A stretch of 47,307 nt of DNA. Source: Glaesserella sp041817755. GTDB lineage: Bacteria > Pseudomonadota > Gammaproteobacteria > Enterobacterales > Pasteurellaceae. Below the pieces are notes generated by a model, which saw only the letters and a list, made by a program, of their open reading frames with translations, was not told where the DNA came from and did not search any database. Of the stretch, positions 1-7,663 are shown piece by piece; the first letter of the stretch is position 1, and every line of letters begins with the position of its first letter. The DNA is taken from NCBI RefSeq assembly GCF_041817755.1, contig NZ_JBGYBX010000072.1, positions 1 through 47,307 on the forward strand. Direction: 5' to 3'. Made by a program: the position numbers and the translations under genes.

Positions 1-131
1 CAGAAATTGAAGAATATTTGGTGTATTACAACCAAAAACGAATTAAACCCGACTTAAAAGGATTGAGCCCGGCACAATACCGAGCTCAATATTTACGTGA
101 GTAACCTGTCCAACTTTTGGGGGGCAGATCA
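1..131 (+). mobile_element. 3' end of an IS3-family insertion sequence
   Basis: The window opens inside an insertion sequence. It holds the last 33 codons of an orfB-type transposase followed by a terminal sequence at 107-131. The end reads TGTCCAACTTTT, then a run of six G, then CAGATCA; read on the other strand it starts TGATCTG, six C, AAAAGTTGG, which resembles IS150-type IS3 ends. The element stops about 15 bases from the cmoB stop codon, so it was inserted just downstream of cmoB. The other end, orfA and the target duplication lie outside the window. The exact boundary is inferred. Confidence 0.75.
3..104 (+). CDS. IS3-family transposase orfB, C-terminal fragment (cut by window edge)
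   Basis: Thirty-three codons and a TAA stop are visible. They encode a tail with YYNQKRIKPDLKGLSPAQYR. This is the usual C-terminal signature of IS3-family DDE integrase domains (YN..R.....L...SP..Y), which follows the catalytic glutamate. The catalytic residues themselves are off the window, so whether this copy is active cannot be judged. The frame is intact up to the stop, with no sign of decay in the visible part. Confidence 0.75.
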   Translation, partial: EIEEYLVYYNQKRIKPDLKGLSPAQYRAQYLRE

Positions 132-140
132 ACAAGCGGT
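132..140 (+). repeat. Apl-type DNA uptake signal sequence (first of many)
   Basis: ACAAGCGGT is the 9-base core of the Apl-type uptake signal used by naturally competent Pasteurellaceae of the Actinobacillus/Mannheimia branch. Other copies read by eye on either strand start at 2299, 2348, 5423, 6644, 7756, 7805, 14028, 14885, 16732, 16781, 18233, 23233, 28803, 29758, 33424, 33473, 34756, 36300, 36337, 41171, 41592, 42580, 42852 and 45807. Many are followed by the expected AT-rich flank containing TTTGCAAA or TTTTGCAA. Copies lie both between and inside genes. Confidence 0.9.
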
Positions 141-146
141 CTGTTT

Positions 147-1112
147 TTATGGATTATTTGCAATGATGACCGCCCGTTTCGGTGCAGGATAGCCTTCGAC
201 GGTTTTTTGGTGATCTTGCGGATCGAGAAAATCAATTAATGACTCATTTTCCAACCATTCGGTTTTACGCTGCTCTTCAAGGCTTGTTACGGCTTGATCC
301 ACACAGCGAATGTTTCTAAAGCCGACTTTTTCAAGCCAGTTCACTAATGCTGCGACAGACGGAATAAAATACACGTTTTTCATTTTGGCATAACGGTCGA
401 TCGGCACCAAAACATCGTTCACACCACCATCAATCACCAGGGTTTCCAGTACCAGTTCGCCACCTCTCGACAATTGATTTTTCAATTGCGAAAGATGATC
501 CAACGGCGATTTTCGGTGATATAGCACACCCATGGAAAATACCGTATCAAACGCATGCAACGACTGCATTTGCTCGATACCTAGCGGAATCAAATTCGCA
601 CGACGATCGTTATTCAATAGCTTTCTGACCGCTTCAAATTGGCATAAAAACAATTCCGTCGGATCAATACCGACAACCATTTTGGCGCCCTCACCGACCA
701 TTCGCCACATATGATAACCGCTCCCGCAACCAACATCCAAAATGATTCGATCTTTCAACGGAGATAAATGCGGCAGCACTCGATTCCATTTAAAATCGGA
801 ACGCCATTCACAATCAACATGTACACCGTGCAAATGATAAGGACCTTTGCGCCAAGGCATGAGCTGTTTTAGATGATAAACCAACCGCTGCTTTTCGCCC
901 GCACTTAACGGTTCAATCGGGATCGATTCAACCCGATCACGCAGGTTGACGCTTACCTCGTTTTCCGGAAGAAAATCAACCACTTTAGCCCATTTGGCGT
1001 ACTCGCCGTGAGTTTGTTTCTCCCACTGTTTTAGCTGTAAAGGTAAGGTTTCCAGCCATGCAGAAAGCGGGCTTGTAGCAATTTGTTGATAAAAAGGACG
1101 GAAATCAATCAT
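147..1112 (-). CDS. cmoB: tRNA U34 carboxymethyltransferase CmoB
   Basis: CmoB transfers a carboxymethyl group from carboxy-S-adenosyl-methionine to 5-hydroxyuridine at tRNA position 34, giving the cmo5U wobble base. The protein is 321 residues, close to the 323 of E. coli. It opens MIDFRPFYQQIA and carries the Rossmann SAM-binding loop ILDVGCGSGYHMWRM around residues 124-138, a MPWRKGP motif near 85 and VEGYPAPKRA at the C-terminus. A reading frame extends 29 codons further upstream, but the MIDF start matches the family. The partner gene cmoA, which makes the cofactor, is not adjacent. The insertion sequence sits just downstream. Confidence 0.95.
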   Translation of the reverse strand: MIDFRPFYQQIATSPLSAWLETLPLQLKQWEKQTHGEYAKWAKVVDFLPENEVSVNLRDRVESIPIEPLSAGEKQRLVYHLKQLMPWRKGPYHLHGVHVDCEWRSDFKWNRVLPHLSPLKDRIILDVGCGSGYHMWRMVGEGAKMVVGIDPTELFLCQFEAVRKLLNNDRRANLIPLGIEQMQSLHAFDTVFSMGVLYHRKSPLDHLSQLKNQLSRGGELVLETLVIDGGVNDVLVPIDRYAKMKNVYFIPSVAALVNWLEKVGFRNIRCVDQAVTSLEEQRKTEWLENESLIDFLDPQDHQKTVEGYPAPKRAVIIANNP

Positions 1113-1182
1113 AGTTTGTTCAAAATAAAAAAGGAAAATCGATTGGAATTGTAAAGGAATTTTTGATGATGAGCAAAAAGAT

Positions 1183-1208
1183 AAAAAAAGACCAAACATC
1201 CTGTTTGG
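1183..1208 (-). terminator. Rho-independent terminator between tesB and cmoB
   Basis: Read on the minus strand, a 7-bp stem CCAAACA/TGTTTGG closes a 3-base loop and is followed directly by seven T. It lies 170 bases downstream of tesB and 71 bases upstream of the cmoB start. It may end tesB transcription, or belong to the candidate small RNA annotated next to it. Confidence 0.7.
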
Positions 1209-1291
1209 CCTATCGTAATATTGATTAATGAATGAATAAAATTTTCTTTATTGTACGACTGTTTCATTCTCAATATTAACTACTGAGTCAA
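1183..1291 (-). ncRNA. Candidate small RNA or cmoB leader between tesB and cmoB
   Basis: The stretch between tesB and cmoB has no reading frame but carries a full transcription-unit signature on the minus strand. There is a -35-like TTGACA at 1325-1320, a 17-base spacer, and a weaker -10-like TAATAC at 1302-1297. A transcript of about 105 bases would follow, ending in the T7 terminator at 1183-1208. Within it, AATATTGA and TCAATATT can pair to form a long-range stem. It could be an independent small RNA, or an attenuated leader for cmoB. I do not recognise it as a known RNA family. Confidence 0.35.
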
Positions 1292-1296
1292 AACAG

Positions 1297-1325
1297 GTAT
1301 TAATGTAAACAAAAGTCAATGTCAA
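1297..1325 (-). promoter_or_regulatory. Possible sigma-70 promoter upstream of the candidate RNA
   Basis: Minus-strand TTGACA (perfect -35) is followed after exactly 17 bases by TAATAC, a weak -10 match (3 of 6). The expected start is near 1290. Support rests on the -35 and spacing only. Confidence 0.35.
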
Positions 1326-1377
1326 GTCAAGCTAAATTTTAGTTTATTTTACACTATCTGATTTAACTGATGAAATT

Positions 1378-2238
1378 TTACACCAAATCCCGAATTAATC
1401 CTTCTTGTTGATAAGACGCAATTAAATTTCCCGCTTGATCAAACACCTGACCGCGCGTTAATCCTCTTGCTCCATAAGCATTGGTGCTTTCCAAGCAAAA
1501 TAGCAACCAATCACCGAAATCAAAATCACGATGAAACCAAATAGCATGGTCAATGGTGGCAATTTTCAATCCCGGTTGCATAAAACCGCGTTCATGGGGA
1601 TGCAACATGGTCAAAATACAGTGAAAATCGGAAAAATAAGCAAACAAGCATTGTTGCAAACGACGATCCTTAGGTACTTCACCGTTTGTTTTAGTCCATA
1701 AATACTGCTCCGGAGGAAGTTGATGACCGTTAAACGGATCATTCGGATACTTGATGAGTACATCAAACGGGCGCTCCGCTTGAAATTTTTCACGTAACGG
1801 CATCGGTAACATTAAGGCTAGAGAATGAATCAATTCATTTTCAGAGTAAAAGCCTTCCGATTTTTCAATATTCGGCATGTTCACTTGATGTTCAAAACCG
1901 GATTCCCGAGTGTGAAAAGACGTCATGACCCGACAAATAATTTCGTTATGCTGTTTGGCATTCACACTGACCGCCGTAAAGCTATGCCCTTCCCGCAAAA
2001 TTTCCGTTTCATAAATAATCGGATACGCCGCATCGCCCGCTCGTAAAAAATACGCATGGCAAGAATGTAAATCACGTTCTACATCCACGACTTGCATTGC
2101 CGCCGCCAATGCTTGCGAAACAACCTGTCCTCCGAACACTTGCGGAAAACCGAGGTCTTCGCTTTCTCCGCGGAACAGTCCGTCATCCAAACGTTCCAGC
2201 GTCAATAATTGAATCAAATGAGTAAGGGCATGAGACAT
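1378..2238 (-). CDS. tesB: Acyl-CoA thioesterase II
   Basis: TesB hydrolyses medium- and long-chain acyl-CoA to free fatty acid and CoA. The protein is 286 residues, the same length as E. coli TesB. The catalytic triad of the E. coli enzyme (Asp204, Thr228, Gln278) is present at identical positions here: D204 in YFSDFHC, T228 in IATIDHA and Q278 in SYQQEG. The double hot-dog fold is implied by the family. It is the only gene in its transcription unit; a long leaderless gap and terminator follow, and ffs diverges upstream. Confidence 0.95.
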   Translation of the reverse strand: MSHALTHLIQLLTLERLDDGLFRGESEDLGFPQVFGGQVVSQALAAAMQVVDVERDLHSCHAYFLRAGDAAYPIIYETEILREGHSFTAVSVNAKQHNEIICRVMTSFHTRESGFEHQVNMPNIEKSEGFYSENELIHSLALMLPMPLREKFQAERPFDVLIKYPNDPFNGHQLPPEQYLWTKTNGEVPKDRRLQQCLFAYFSDFHCILTMLHPHERGFMQPGLKIATIDHAIWFHRDFDFGDWLLFCLESTNAYGARGLTRGQVFDQAGNLIASYQQEGLIRDLV

Positions 2239-2298
2239 AGCTTCTCCTGAAAGTTAAAAAACGCTATTTTTAAAACAAATCTTTGAGGAATACAAGCG

Positions 2299-2356
2299 AC
2301 AAGCGGTTCGATTCGGCAGATTTTTTGCAAAATTTTGTACCAATCAAACCGCTTGT
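2299..2356. repeat. Inverted pair of uptake signals upstream of ffs
   Basis: ACAAGCGGT at 2299-2307 and ACCGCTTGT at 2348-2356 form an inverted pair separated by 40 AT-rich bases that include TTTTTTGCAAAATTTTG. The pair lies between the divergent tesB and ffs, so it is not placed as a terminator for either gene. Confidence 0.75.
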
Positions 2357-2368
2357 TTCTCTTTTTGC

Positions 2369-2397
2369 TTGTTTTAGTGCGCATTCCTCTTTATAAT
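2369..2397 (+). promoter_or_regulatory. Promoter of ffs
   Basis: A perfect -10 TATAAT at 2392-2397 lies 17 bases after TTGTTT at 2369-2374. Transcription would start near 2404. That gives a leader of about 25 bases before the mature 4.5S RNA, matching the short 5' leader that RNase P removes from the E. coli precursor. Confidence 0.75.
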
Positions 2398-2428
2398 CCG
2401 AATCCTTACACATTTCGTGTAATCCTAT

Positions 2429-2540
2429 GGGGGCGTTTTTGGTTCCTCGCAATGGTGTTCGGTTTACTTGGTCAGGTTCGGAAGAAAGCAGCCAGAATTG
2501 AAATTTCCGTGTGCCGAGGTCAGCTGGAAACGCCCTCACC
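2429..2540 (+). ncRNA. ffs: 4.5S signal recognition particle RNA
   Basis: This is the RNA of the bacterial signal recognition particle, which binds Ffh and targets nascent membrane proteins to FtsY. The conserved apical domain is visible as GGTCAGGTTCGGAAGAAAGC (2472-2491) followed by AGCCAG; it holds the GGAA-type tetraloop and the Ffh-binding symmetric and asymmetric loops. The ends pair: GGGGGCGTTTTTGG near 2429 with CTGGAAACGCCCTC near 2524-2537. Size is about 110 bases, close to the 114 of E. coli. A T-run at 2542-2546 follows. The precise 3' end is uncertain by a few bases. Confidence 0.93.
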
Positions 2541-2565
2541 CTTTTTCCACCACATTTTCTCTACA

Positions 2566-2593
2566 CAAAAAGAAAGAGGCTTTCGCCCCTTTC
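2566..2593 (-). terminator. Terminator of the LTA-synthase-like gene
   Basis: On the minus strand a 9-bp stem GAAAGGGGC/GCCTCTTTC (one G-U pair) closes a GAAA tetraloop and is followed by five T. It lies 12 bases after the stop codon of the upstream minus-strand gene and also separates it from ffs, which converges on it. Confidence 0.9.
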
Positions 2594-2604
2594 ATTGATA
2601 TTCG

Positions 2605-4545
2605 CTATTTTACTTCTTTCGGCAGCTTATAAAGCTGATGTTGATATAAATAACTGCCTAACAGTGCATGAGCAAGCGCCTCTTTTTTCATTGCCTCCGG
2701 CTGCTCTTTCGGCTTAAGCTGCTTGGCATTGACATCATATTCATAACCTTGAATCGGCGTATTCGGCTGCAAAATCACTACATCATTACCTTTCATCATC
2801 GCTTGCGTTTGATCGTATTGCATAAAGGCTCGGTTAGGATTAACGTCTTGTGTTAAATCAAAACCAATCATCGGATATTCTCCGCTGACACCGGCAAGTG
2901 AAAGCAAGGTCGTCGGCATATCGATTTGACTGACTAAACGATTATCGCGTTTTGCTTCGATACCGTCACCCAAAATAAGTGCTGGGATGTGGAAATTATA
3001 AATCGGCACTAAGTCTGCCCCCGCCACACGTGAATCGTGGTCGGCAATCACAAGAAAGATAGTGTTTTTCCAATAATCGGAGGCTTTTGCCAATTTGAAA
3101 AAGTGCCCAATCGCATAATCCGCATATTTTGCCGCGTTATTGCGCGTCTGTTTTTCTTTATCAAACAGCTCAATTTTACCGTCCGGGAACTCAAACGGAT
3201 CATGATTACTTGAGGTAAAAACTAAGCTGAAAAACGGTTTGTCCGATTTCGCCAATTCCGTGAAAGTTTCATTTGCTTTATCGAATAAATCTTCATCACT
3301 CATCCCCCATGTAGAAACGAATTTCGGATTTTTGTAATCCTTTTCGTCAATAATGGTTTCAAATCCGTTTCCATAGAAATAGCTTGCCATGTTATCGAAG
3401 TGCTTTTCGCCACCGTAAATGAAGGAAGTACTATACCCTTGGCGACGCAACAATTCCGCGATCGTAAAGAAACCGTTTTGGCTCTTGGTGAGTTTGACCG
3501 TCGCACGGGCAGGCGTCGGAGTAAAACCGGCGGTAACGGCTTCAATGCCACGAACGGAACGGGTACCGGTTGCATAAATATTTTCAAACAACCAACCTTC
3601 TTGCGCTAATTTATCAAATTCAGGTGTCAGCGGCTTTCCACCGAGTGTGCCGACAAATTGCGCACCGAGGCTTTCTTCCAAGATAATCACAATATTTTTC
3701 GGCTTACCCTGATAACTCGCTTGATTGCGCGTTAACGTCGGAATATCGTCGGAAATATAGTCGCTTTCAGGACGGTTGCGGCTGGCTTTGACGATGTTGA
3801 ACATCTCCTCCGTATCCATTTTGCCGTATTGTTCGGAGGACTTGTCTTCATCCTTCAATTGTTGTGCAGCATATAAGACCGAATAACCGGAATTTAACAC
3901 TAACGAATTGACTAACGGATCGCCTGAAAACGCCACCATTGCCGGATTAATTCCTCGGTGAGCAAACGTCGAACGAGCGCCTGCAAACGCCACGGCGATA
4001 ATAAGCAATGCCATAACCGGCCGCCATTTCCAACTTGGTAAACGTAAATCTTTAATCGCCCAGCCGGCTAATTTCCAATAAACAATAGAAGCGATGACCG
4101 TTACTGCAAGGCTACTGACCATAGCAACCAAATGCCCGTTTGCCAACATCGTGAAAACTTCTTTCGGATAAAGCAGATATTCAATGAATAATCGGTTCGG
4201 ACGGAAATCATAAGTTTCAATGAATGCAGGCGTTGCGACTTCCATAAATAAAATGAATACGCTACCTACAGTCAACCAAACGCGCAAAATGCCCAACCAG
4301 ATTTTACCCAGCGCATTATTATGAGTGAACAGCACCGTAAATAATGCCGGTACACCTAATAGATAACAAAGGGCGACAATATCAATCCGCAAGCCCTGTA
4401 GGAAAAGCGGTAGCCAACCGTCTACAGCGGTAACCCGTTCAGCTTGCCAAATAGACAGCCCCAAACGGGACAACGTAAAGATAACGAGGTTTATCCCGAT
4501 AAAAAAGAAAATCGGAAAGAGAATAAAACGATTTGTTTTTTGCAT
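2605..4545 (-). CDS. LTA-synthase-like phosphoglycerol/phosphoethanolamine transferase (sulfatase fold)
   Basis: This is a 646-residue inner-membrane protein with about five N-terminal transmembrane segments (roughly residues 6-24, 53-73, 83-103, 133-155, 176-190) and a periplasmic alkaline-phosphatase/sulfatase-type domain. Metal and nucleophile residues of the LtaS family are recognisable: Glu in IVIILEES (about 290), Thr in ATGTRS (about 328), and ADHDS (about 502). A frame starts 17 codons earlier, but the ATG at 4545 has an AAGG ribosome site and sits 7 bases after the stop of the MOSC gene, which suggests translational coupling. Gram-negative bacteria lack lipoteichoic acid. The substrate could be a periplasmic glucan, LPS or another glycolipid; the sequence does not decide. 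Confidence 0.8.
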   Translation of the reverse strand: MQKTNRFILFPIFFFIGINLVIFTLSRLGLSIWQAERVTAVDGWLPLFLQGLRIDIVALCYLLGVPALFTVLFTHNNALGKIWLGILRVWLTVGSVFILFMEVATPAFIETYDFRPNRLFIEYLLYPKEVFTMLANGHLVAMVSSLAVTVIASIVYWKLAGWAIKDLRLPSWKWRPVMALLIIAVAFAGARSTFAHRGINPAMVAFSGDPLVNSLVLNSGYSVLYAAQQLKDEDKSSEQYGKMDTEEMFNIVKASRNRPESDYISDDIPTLTRNQASYQGKPKNIVIILEESLGAQFVGTLGGKPLTPEFDKLAQEGWLFENIYATGTRSVRGIEAVTAGFTPTPARATVKLTKSQNGFFTIAELLRRQGYSTSFIYGGEKHFDNMASYFYGNGFETIIDEKDYKNPKFVSTWGMSDEDLFDKANETFTELAKSDKPFFSLVFTSSNHDPFEFPDGKIELFDKEKQTRNNAAKYADYAIGHFFKLAKASDYWKNTIFLVIADHDSRVAGADLVPIYNFHIPALILGDGIEAKRDNRLVSQIDMPTTLLSLAGVSGEYPMIGFDLTQDVNPNRAFMQYDQTQAMMKGNDVVILQPNTPIQGYEYDVNAKQLKPKEQPEAMKKEALAHALLGSYLYQHQLYKLPKEVK

Positions 4546-4552
4546 ACTAACC

Positions 4553-5341
4553 TTAATCGAGTAAAGTAATGGAATCACCGACACGAATAACGCCACTGTT
4601 TTCAGGTACTAAGTGAATACCGAAAATCGGTTTACCGTTTTCATTCGTGTGATGTTGTTTTAACGTCCGAAAAGGCTCCGCCTTCGGGTCCAATAGTAAT
4701 GTCTGCACATCTCGTGTAATTAATATACAACGTGTACAGCATTGCGAAAATGTGAAGATAACTTCGCCGATTTGAATTCGCCGCCATGTTTCTTCTTCAA
4801 ACGGTTGAGTCCCGTCTATGACAATATTACCTCTAAACTGTTCCATGGAAACCGGTACCGGAGACCATTGTTGAACCTGCTTTAATGACCGTTCCGATAC
4901 CAGCAATAATGGATTGCTGTCCCCAAAACTCATCGGATGCGGTTCAAAGCCTTTCACGGTACGTTGGCTTTGCACCCCCAACCAACGGAGTTGTACCTCT
5001 CTCCCGAAAAGCCCGCTCAACCACTGATTAACATTGTCAGAAGCCACGAAAGAGTTAAAGTGTGTTCCCCACACTTCACTCAATTGACATTGAATGAAAT
5101 CACGGTAGTGCGCAACACACCGTTCACCGTTATCCGCATTGATGACAATCCCGCTTGAAATCGGCATTGCAGACAGACGATAAAGTACCGCATCTTTACG
5201 AGCGGTAATAAAGGTTCCGTCCGCTTCAGTAATCATAAATTCACGGTCAAAATTCAGCCCATGCGGTTGTACAAAAGCTTGATCTACCCGATACGCCCGA
5301 GTGGATTTAATCGGATATACATTGAGTTGCGTTACTTTCAC
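4553..5341 (-). CDS. MOSC domain protein, YcbX-like without ferredoxin domain
   Basis: The protein has an N-terminal MOSC beta-barrel (MKVTQLNVYPIKS, then LNFDREFMITEADG) and a C-terminal MOSC domain with the conserved cysteine region SQCCTRCILITRDVQT near residue 205-220. MOSC proteins bind molybdenum cofactor and take part in sulfur or N-hydroxylated base reduction. E. coli YcbX is about 369 residues and ends in a 2Fe-2S ferredoxin domain. This one stops at 262 residues and lacks that domain, so it would need a separate electron donor, like YiiM. The start codon is GTG, with GGAG 6 bases upstream. It is probably co-transcribed with the transferase that follows. Confidence 0.85.
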   Translation of the reverse strand: MKVTQLNVYPIKSTRAYRVDQAFVQPHGLNFDREFMITEADGTFITARKDAVLYRLSAMPISSGIVINADNGERCVAHYRDFIQCQLSEVWGTHFNSFVASDNVNQWLSGLFGREVQLRWLGVQSQRTVKGFEPHPMSFGDSNPLLLVSERSLKQVQQWSPVPVSMEQFRGNIVIDGTQPFEEETWRRIQIGEVIFTFSQCCTRCILITRDVQTLLLDPKAEPFRTLKQHHTNENGKPIFGIHLVPENSGVIRVGDSITLLD

Positions 5342-5447
5342 TTATTTCTCCTGTATTTTAGCTGCGCACAATAGCGGAAAAACGGAAAAGAATCCACTTT
5401 TGCAAAATTCTCAAGTAAAATGACCGCTTGTAACAAAGGAAAAAACT

Positions 5448-5669
5448 ATGGCAAAGAAACCCACTCAAGATTTTGAAACCACACTGAAAGCACTGGAAGA
5501 GATTGTCAGCCGCTTAGAATCGGGGGATTTACCGCTTGAAGAGGCACTAAACGAATTTGAAACAGCAGTCAAATTGGTTCAACAAGGGCAAGAACGTTTG
5601 CAGAATGCGGAGCAACGTATTCGGATCTTAATGCAAAAAGATGAAAAAGCCGAACTCTCCGATTACTAA
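5448..5669 (+). CDS. xseB: Exodeoxyribonuclease VII small subunit
   Basis: XseB is the small, helical subunit that binds several copies to XseA and forms the single-strand exonuclease VII. The protein is 73 residues (80 in E. coli). It contains the family core FETTLKALEEIVSRLESGDLPLEEAL in residues 10-35, a predicted coiled coil. An AAAGGA ribosome site precedes the ATG, and an uptake signal lies at 5423. ispA follows after 50 bases in the usual xseB-ispA order. dxs, the next gene in E. coli, is absent here. Confidence 0.95.
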   Translation: MAKKPTQDFETTLKALEEIVSRLESGDLPLEEALNEFETAVKLVQQGQERLQNAEQRIRILMQKDEKAELSDY

Positions 5670-5719
5670 ACCTTTATATTGACGATTTTAACCAACCATT
5701 TCATTTGGTGATCATAACA

Positions 5720-6613
5720 ATGACTTATTCCTTACAAACAGATCTGCATACACTACAACAGCGCGTCAACGCTTTCTTAGCGAAACAATTGGCGGCCTAT
5801 GAAACTCACGGTTCCCCCTTGGTTGAGGCGATGTCGTATGCCGTATTGCTCGGCGGTAAACGCGTACGCCCGTTTTTAATGTATGCGACGGGCAGAATGC
5901 TCGGTGTATCGCTTGACAAACTCGATCACTCTGCCGCCGCCATGGAAGCGATTCACGCTTATTCTTTAGTCCACGACGATTTACCGGCAATGGACGATGA
6001 TAAACTGCGCCGTGGTAAACCAACTTGCCATATCGCTTTTGATGAAGCCACTGCGATTCTCGCAGGTGATGCGTTACAAAGCTTTGCGTTTGAGCTGATC
6101 TCGACCGATCCGCACCTCTGCAACGCCCAAAAAGTGAATCAAATCCAATGGTTAGCCAAATCTGCGGGAGCGCGCGGTATGTGTTTGGGGCAAAGTTTGG
6201 ATCTACAGTCGGAGAATAAAGCCGTGTCATTGACAGATCTGGAGTTAATCCATCGTAATAAAACCGGCGCATTGATTGTGGCGGCCGTGCTGATGGGCTT
6301 TAATTTGTCAGACTATACTGAGGACAAATTAATCGAACAGAAACTGACCGATTATGCCAAGGCGATTGGTTTGGCGTTTCAAGTGCAGGACGATATTTTG
6401 GATATTATCGGCAACAGTGACAAAATCGGCAAAACGGTCGGGGCGGATGAAGCGTTAAATAAAAGCACGTATCCTAAATTACTCGGTTTGGACGGTGCAA
6501 AACAAAAAGCCGAGGGATTGTATCTTTCCGCCTTGGCGACATTGTCAGAACTACCTTTCGACACTACCGCCCTTCGCGAACTCGCTCACTTCATTGTGAA
6601 AAGAGAGAGTTAA
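5720..6613 (+). CDS. ispA: Farnesyl diphosphate synthase
   Basis: IspA condenses isopentenyl diphosphate with dimethylallyl and geranyl diphosphate to make farnesyl diphosphate, the precursor of undecaprenyl phosphate and quinone side chains. The protein is 297 residues. Both aspartate-rich motifs are present: DDLPAMDDD (residues 86-94, first) and DDILD (224-228, second). LLGGKRVRPFL near 43-53 binds isopentenyl diphosphate. The frame can be opened from a TTG five codons earlier. The ATG at 5720 is preferred because it has GGTGA at a good distance. A uptake-signal hairpin terminates it. Confidence 0.95.
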   Translation: MTYSLQTDLHTLQQRVNAFLAKQLAAYETHGSPLVEAMSYAVLLGGKRVRPFLMYATGRMLGVSLDKLDHSAAAMEAIHAYSLVHDDLPAMDDDKLRRGKPTCHIAFDEATAILAGDALQSFAFELISTDPHLCNAQKVNQIQWLAKSAGARGMCLGQSLDLQSENKAVSLTDLELIHRNKTGALIVAAVLMGFNLSDYTEDKLIEQKLTDYAKAIGLAFQVQDDILDIIGNSDKIGKTVGADEALNKSTYPKLLGLDGAKQKAEGLYLSALATLSELPFDTTALRELAHFIVKRES

Positions 6614-6620
6614 TGCATCA

Positions 6621-6661
6621 AAAAACCGCTTGCAGTATCATCTACAAGCGGTCTGTTTTTC
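6621..6661 (+). terminator. Terminator after ispA built from an uptake-signal pair
   Basis: ACCGCTTG (6625-6632) pairs with CAAGCGGT (6645-6652) around a 12-base loop, followed by CTG and five T. A-run on the other side means it could also serve the convergent binding-protein gene ending at 6678. Confidence 0.8.
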
Positions 6662-6677
6662 ACTTTATTTTGCAAAT

Positions 6678-7637
6678 TTAAAATTGTTCTTTTGCTTCTT
6701 TACTTAAGATTTCAGGAATAGCAATCCCCAATTCCTTTGCCGTTTGTTGATTGATCGACAGCTCCATTTTGCTTACACCGTGTGTGGCTATCTGCCCTGC
6801 TTTTTCACCGCGTAATACTCGTGCCGCCACTTTACCGGTTTCACTACCGATATCGTATTGGTTCACCGCATAAGCCGCCAGAGCGCCACGTTTTACCGTA
6901 TCTCGGTCAGCCGCAATGACCGGAATATTGGCTTCCAATGCGGCTTTGTGTAATGCTTCATACGCCGATACGACGCCATTATCTTCCGTAATGTAAATCG
7001 CTTGAACTTTGCCGTTTAAGCTACGGGCGGCTGTACCAATATCCGCACTGCGTTGTACCGCAACCGGTACTATTTGAATATTCATTTTTTTCGCCGCTTG
7101 TTGTAGCTCATCCAATACAATCGTTGAGTTGACTTCACCCGCACTATAAACAAAGCCGAGAGAAGCCACCTTCGGCACTAGGGTTTTAATCAATTCCAGC
7201 TGAGGTTCGATCGGTTTATGATCGGATATTCCCGTCACATTTGTTCCGCTTGGCTCCCATGATTTCACCAATTTTGCCGCAACCGGATCGGTGACACCTG
7301 AAAAGACAATCGGAATACTACGGGTTGCCGCAACCACAGGTTGCGCGCTTGGGGTAGTAATCGGAATAATGATATCCGCTTTGTCACCCACGAATTTACG
7401 GGCAATCTGTGCCGCCGTTGCGGTACTGCCTTGTGCCGACTGAAAATCGATTTTGATATTTTTACCATCGACAAACCCTTCCCGCGCCAGCTCCTCAATG
7501 ACACCTTGGCGAATAGTGTCTAAAGCGGGATGCTCTACAATTGCGGTAATCGCAACATGTTGTACGTTGTCTTGAGCGAATGAATGGACGGCAAATAAAC
7601 TTAATGCACTGAAAAGCAAAGTGTTAGAGAATTTCAT
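6678..7637 (-). CDS. ABC transporter substrate-binding protein, TrpX-like
   Basis: The protein is 319 residues with a signal peptide (MKFSNTLLFSALSLFAVHSFAQ, cleavage near 21). The rest is a periplasmic binding fold of the COG2984/TrpX type: AITAIVEHPALDTIRQG, IIIPITTPSAQPVVAA, IPIVFSGVTDPVAAKLV and IPVIAADRD. Members bind aromatic amino acids such as tryptophan in the characterised cases. The permease and ATPase genes that normally follow are missing; the neighbours are ispA (convergent) and sspB. A palindrome resembling a TrpR operator lies in its promoter region, which supports a tryptophan-related role. The ligand is an inference. Confidence 0.8.
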   Translation of the reverse strand: MKFSNTLLFSALSLFAVHSFAQDNVQHVAITAIVEHPALDTIRQGVIEELAREGFVDGKNIKIDFQSAQGSTATAAQIARKFVGDKADIIIPITTPSAQPVVAATRSIPIVFSGVTDPVAAKLVKSWEPSGTNVTGISDHKPIEPQLELIKTLVPKVASLGFVYSAGEVNSTIVLDELQQAAKKMNIQIVPVAVQRSADIGTAARSLNGKVQAIYITEDNGVVSAYEALHKAALEANIPVIAADRDTVKRGALAAYAVNQYDIGSETGKVAARVLRGEKAGQIATHGVSKMELSINQQTAKELGIAIPEILSKEAKEQF

Positions 7638-7663
7638 AGCAGTTCCTTTTTTTAATCTATTAA

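Noticed and set aside
3300..3609. Long open frames on both strands within the LTA-synthase-like gene
   Set aside because: They are shadows: no ribosome site, unusual composition rich in Arg and Pro, and the main frame has clear catalytic motifs.
5766..6272. A 168-codon open frame on the minus strand across ispA
   Set aside because: Arg- and His-rich antisense frame without family features; ispA in the other strand is unambiguous.
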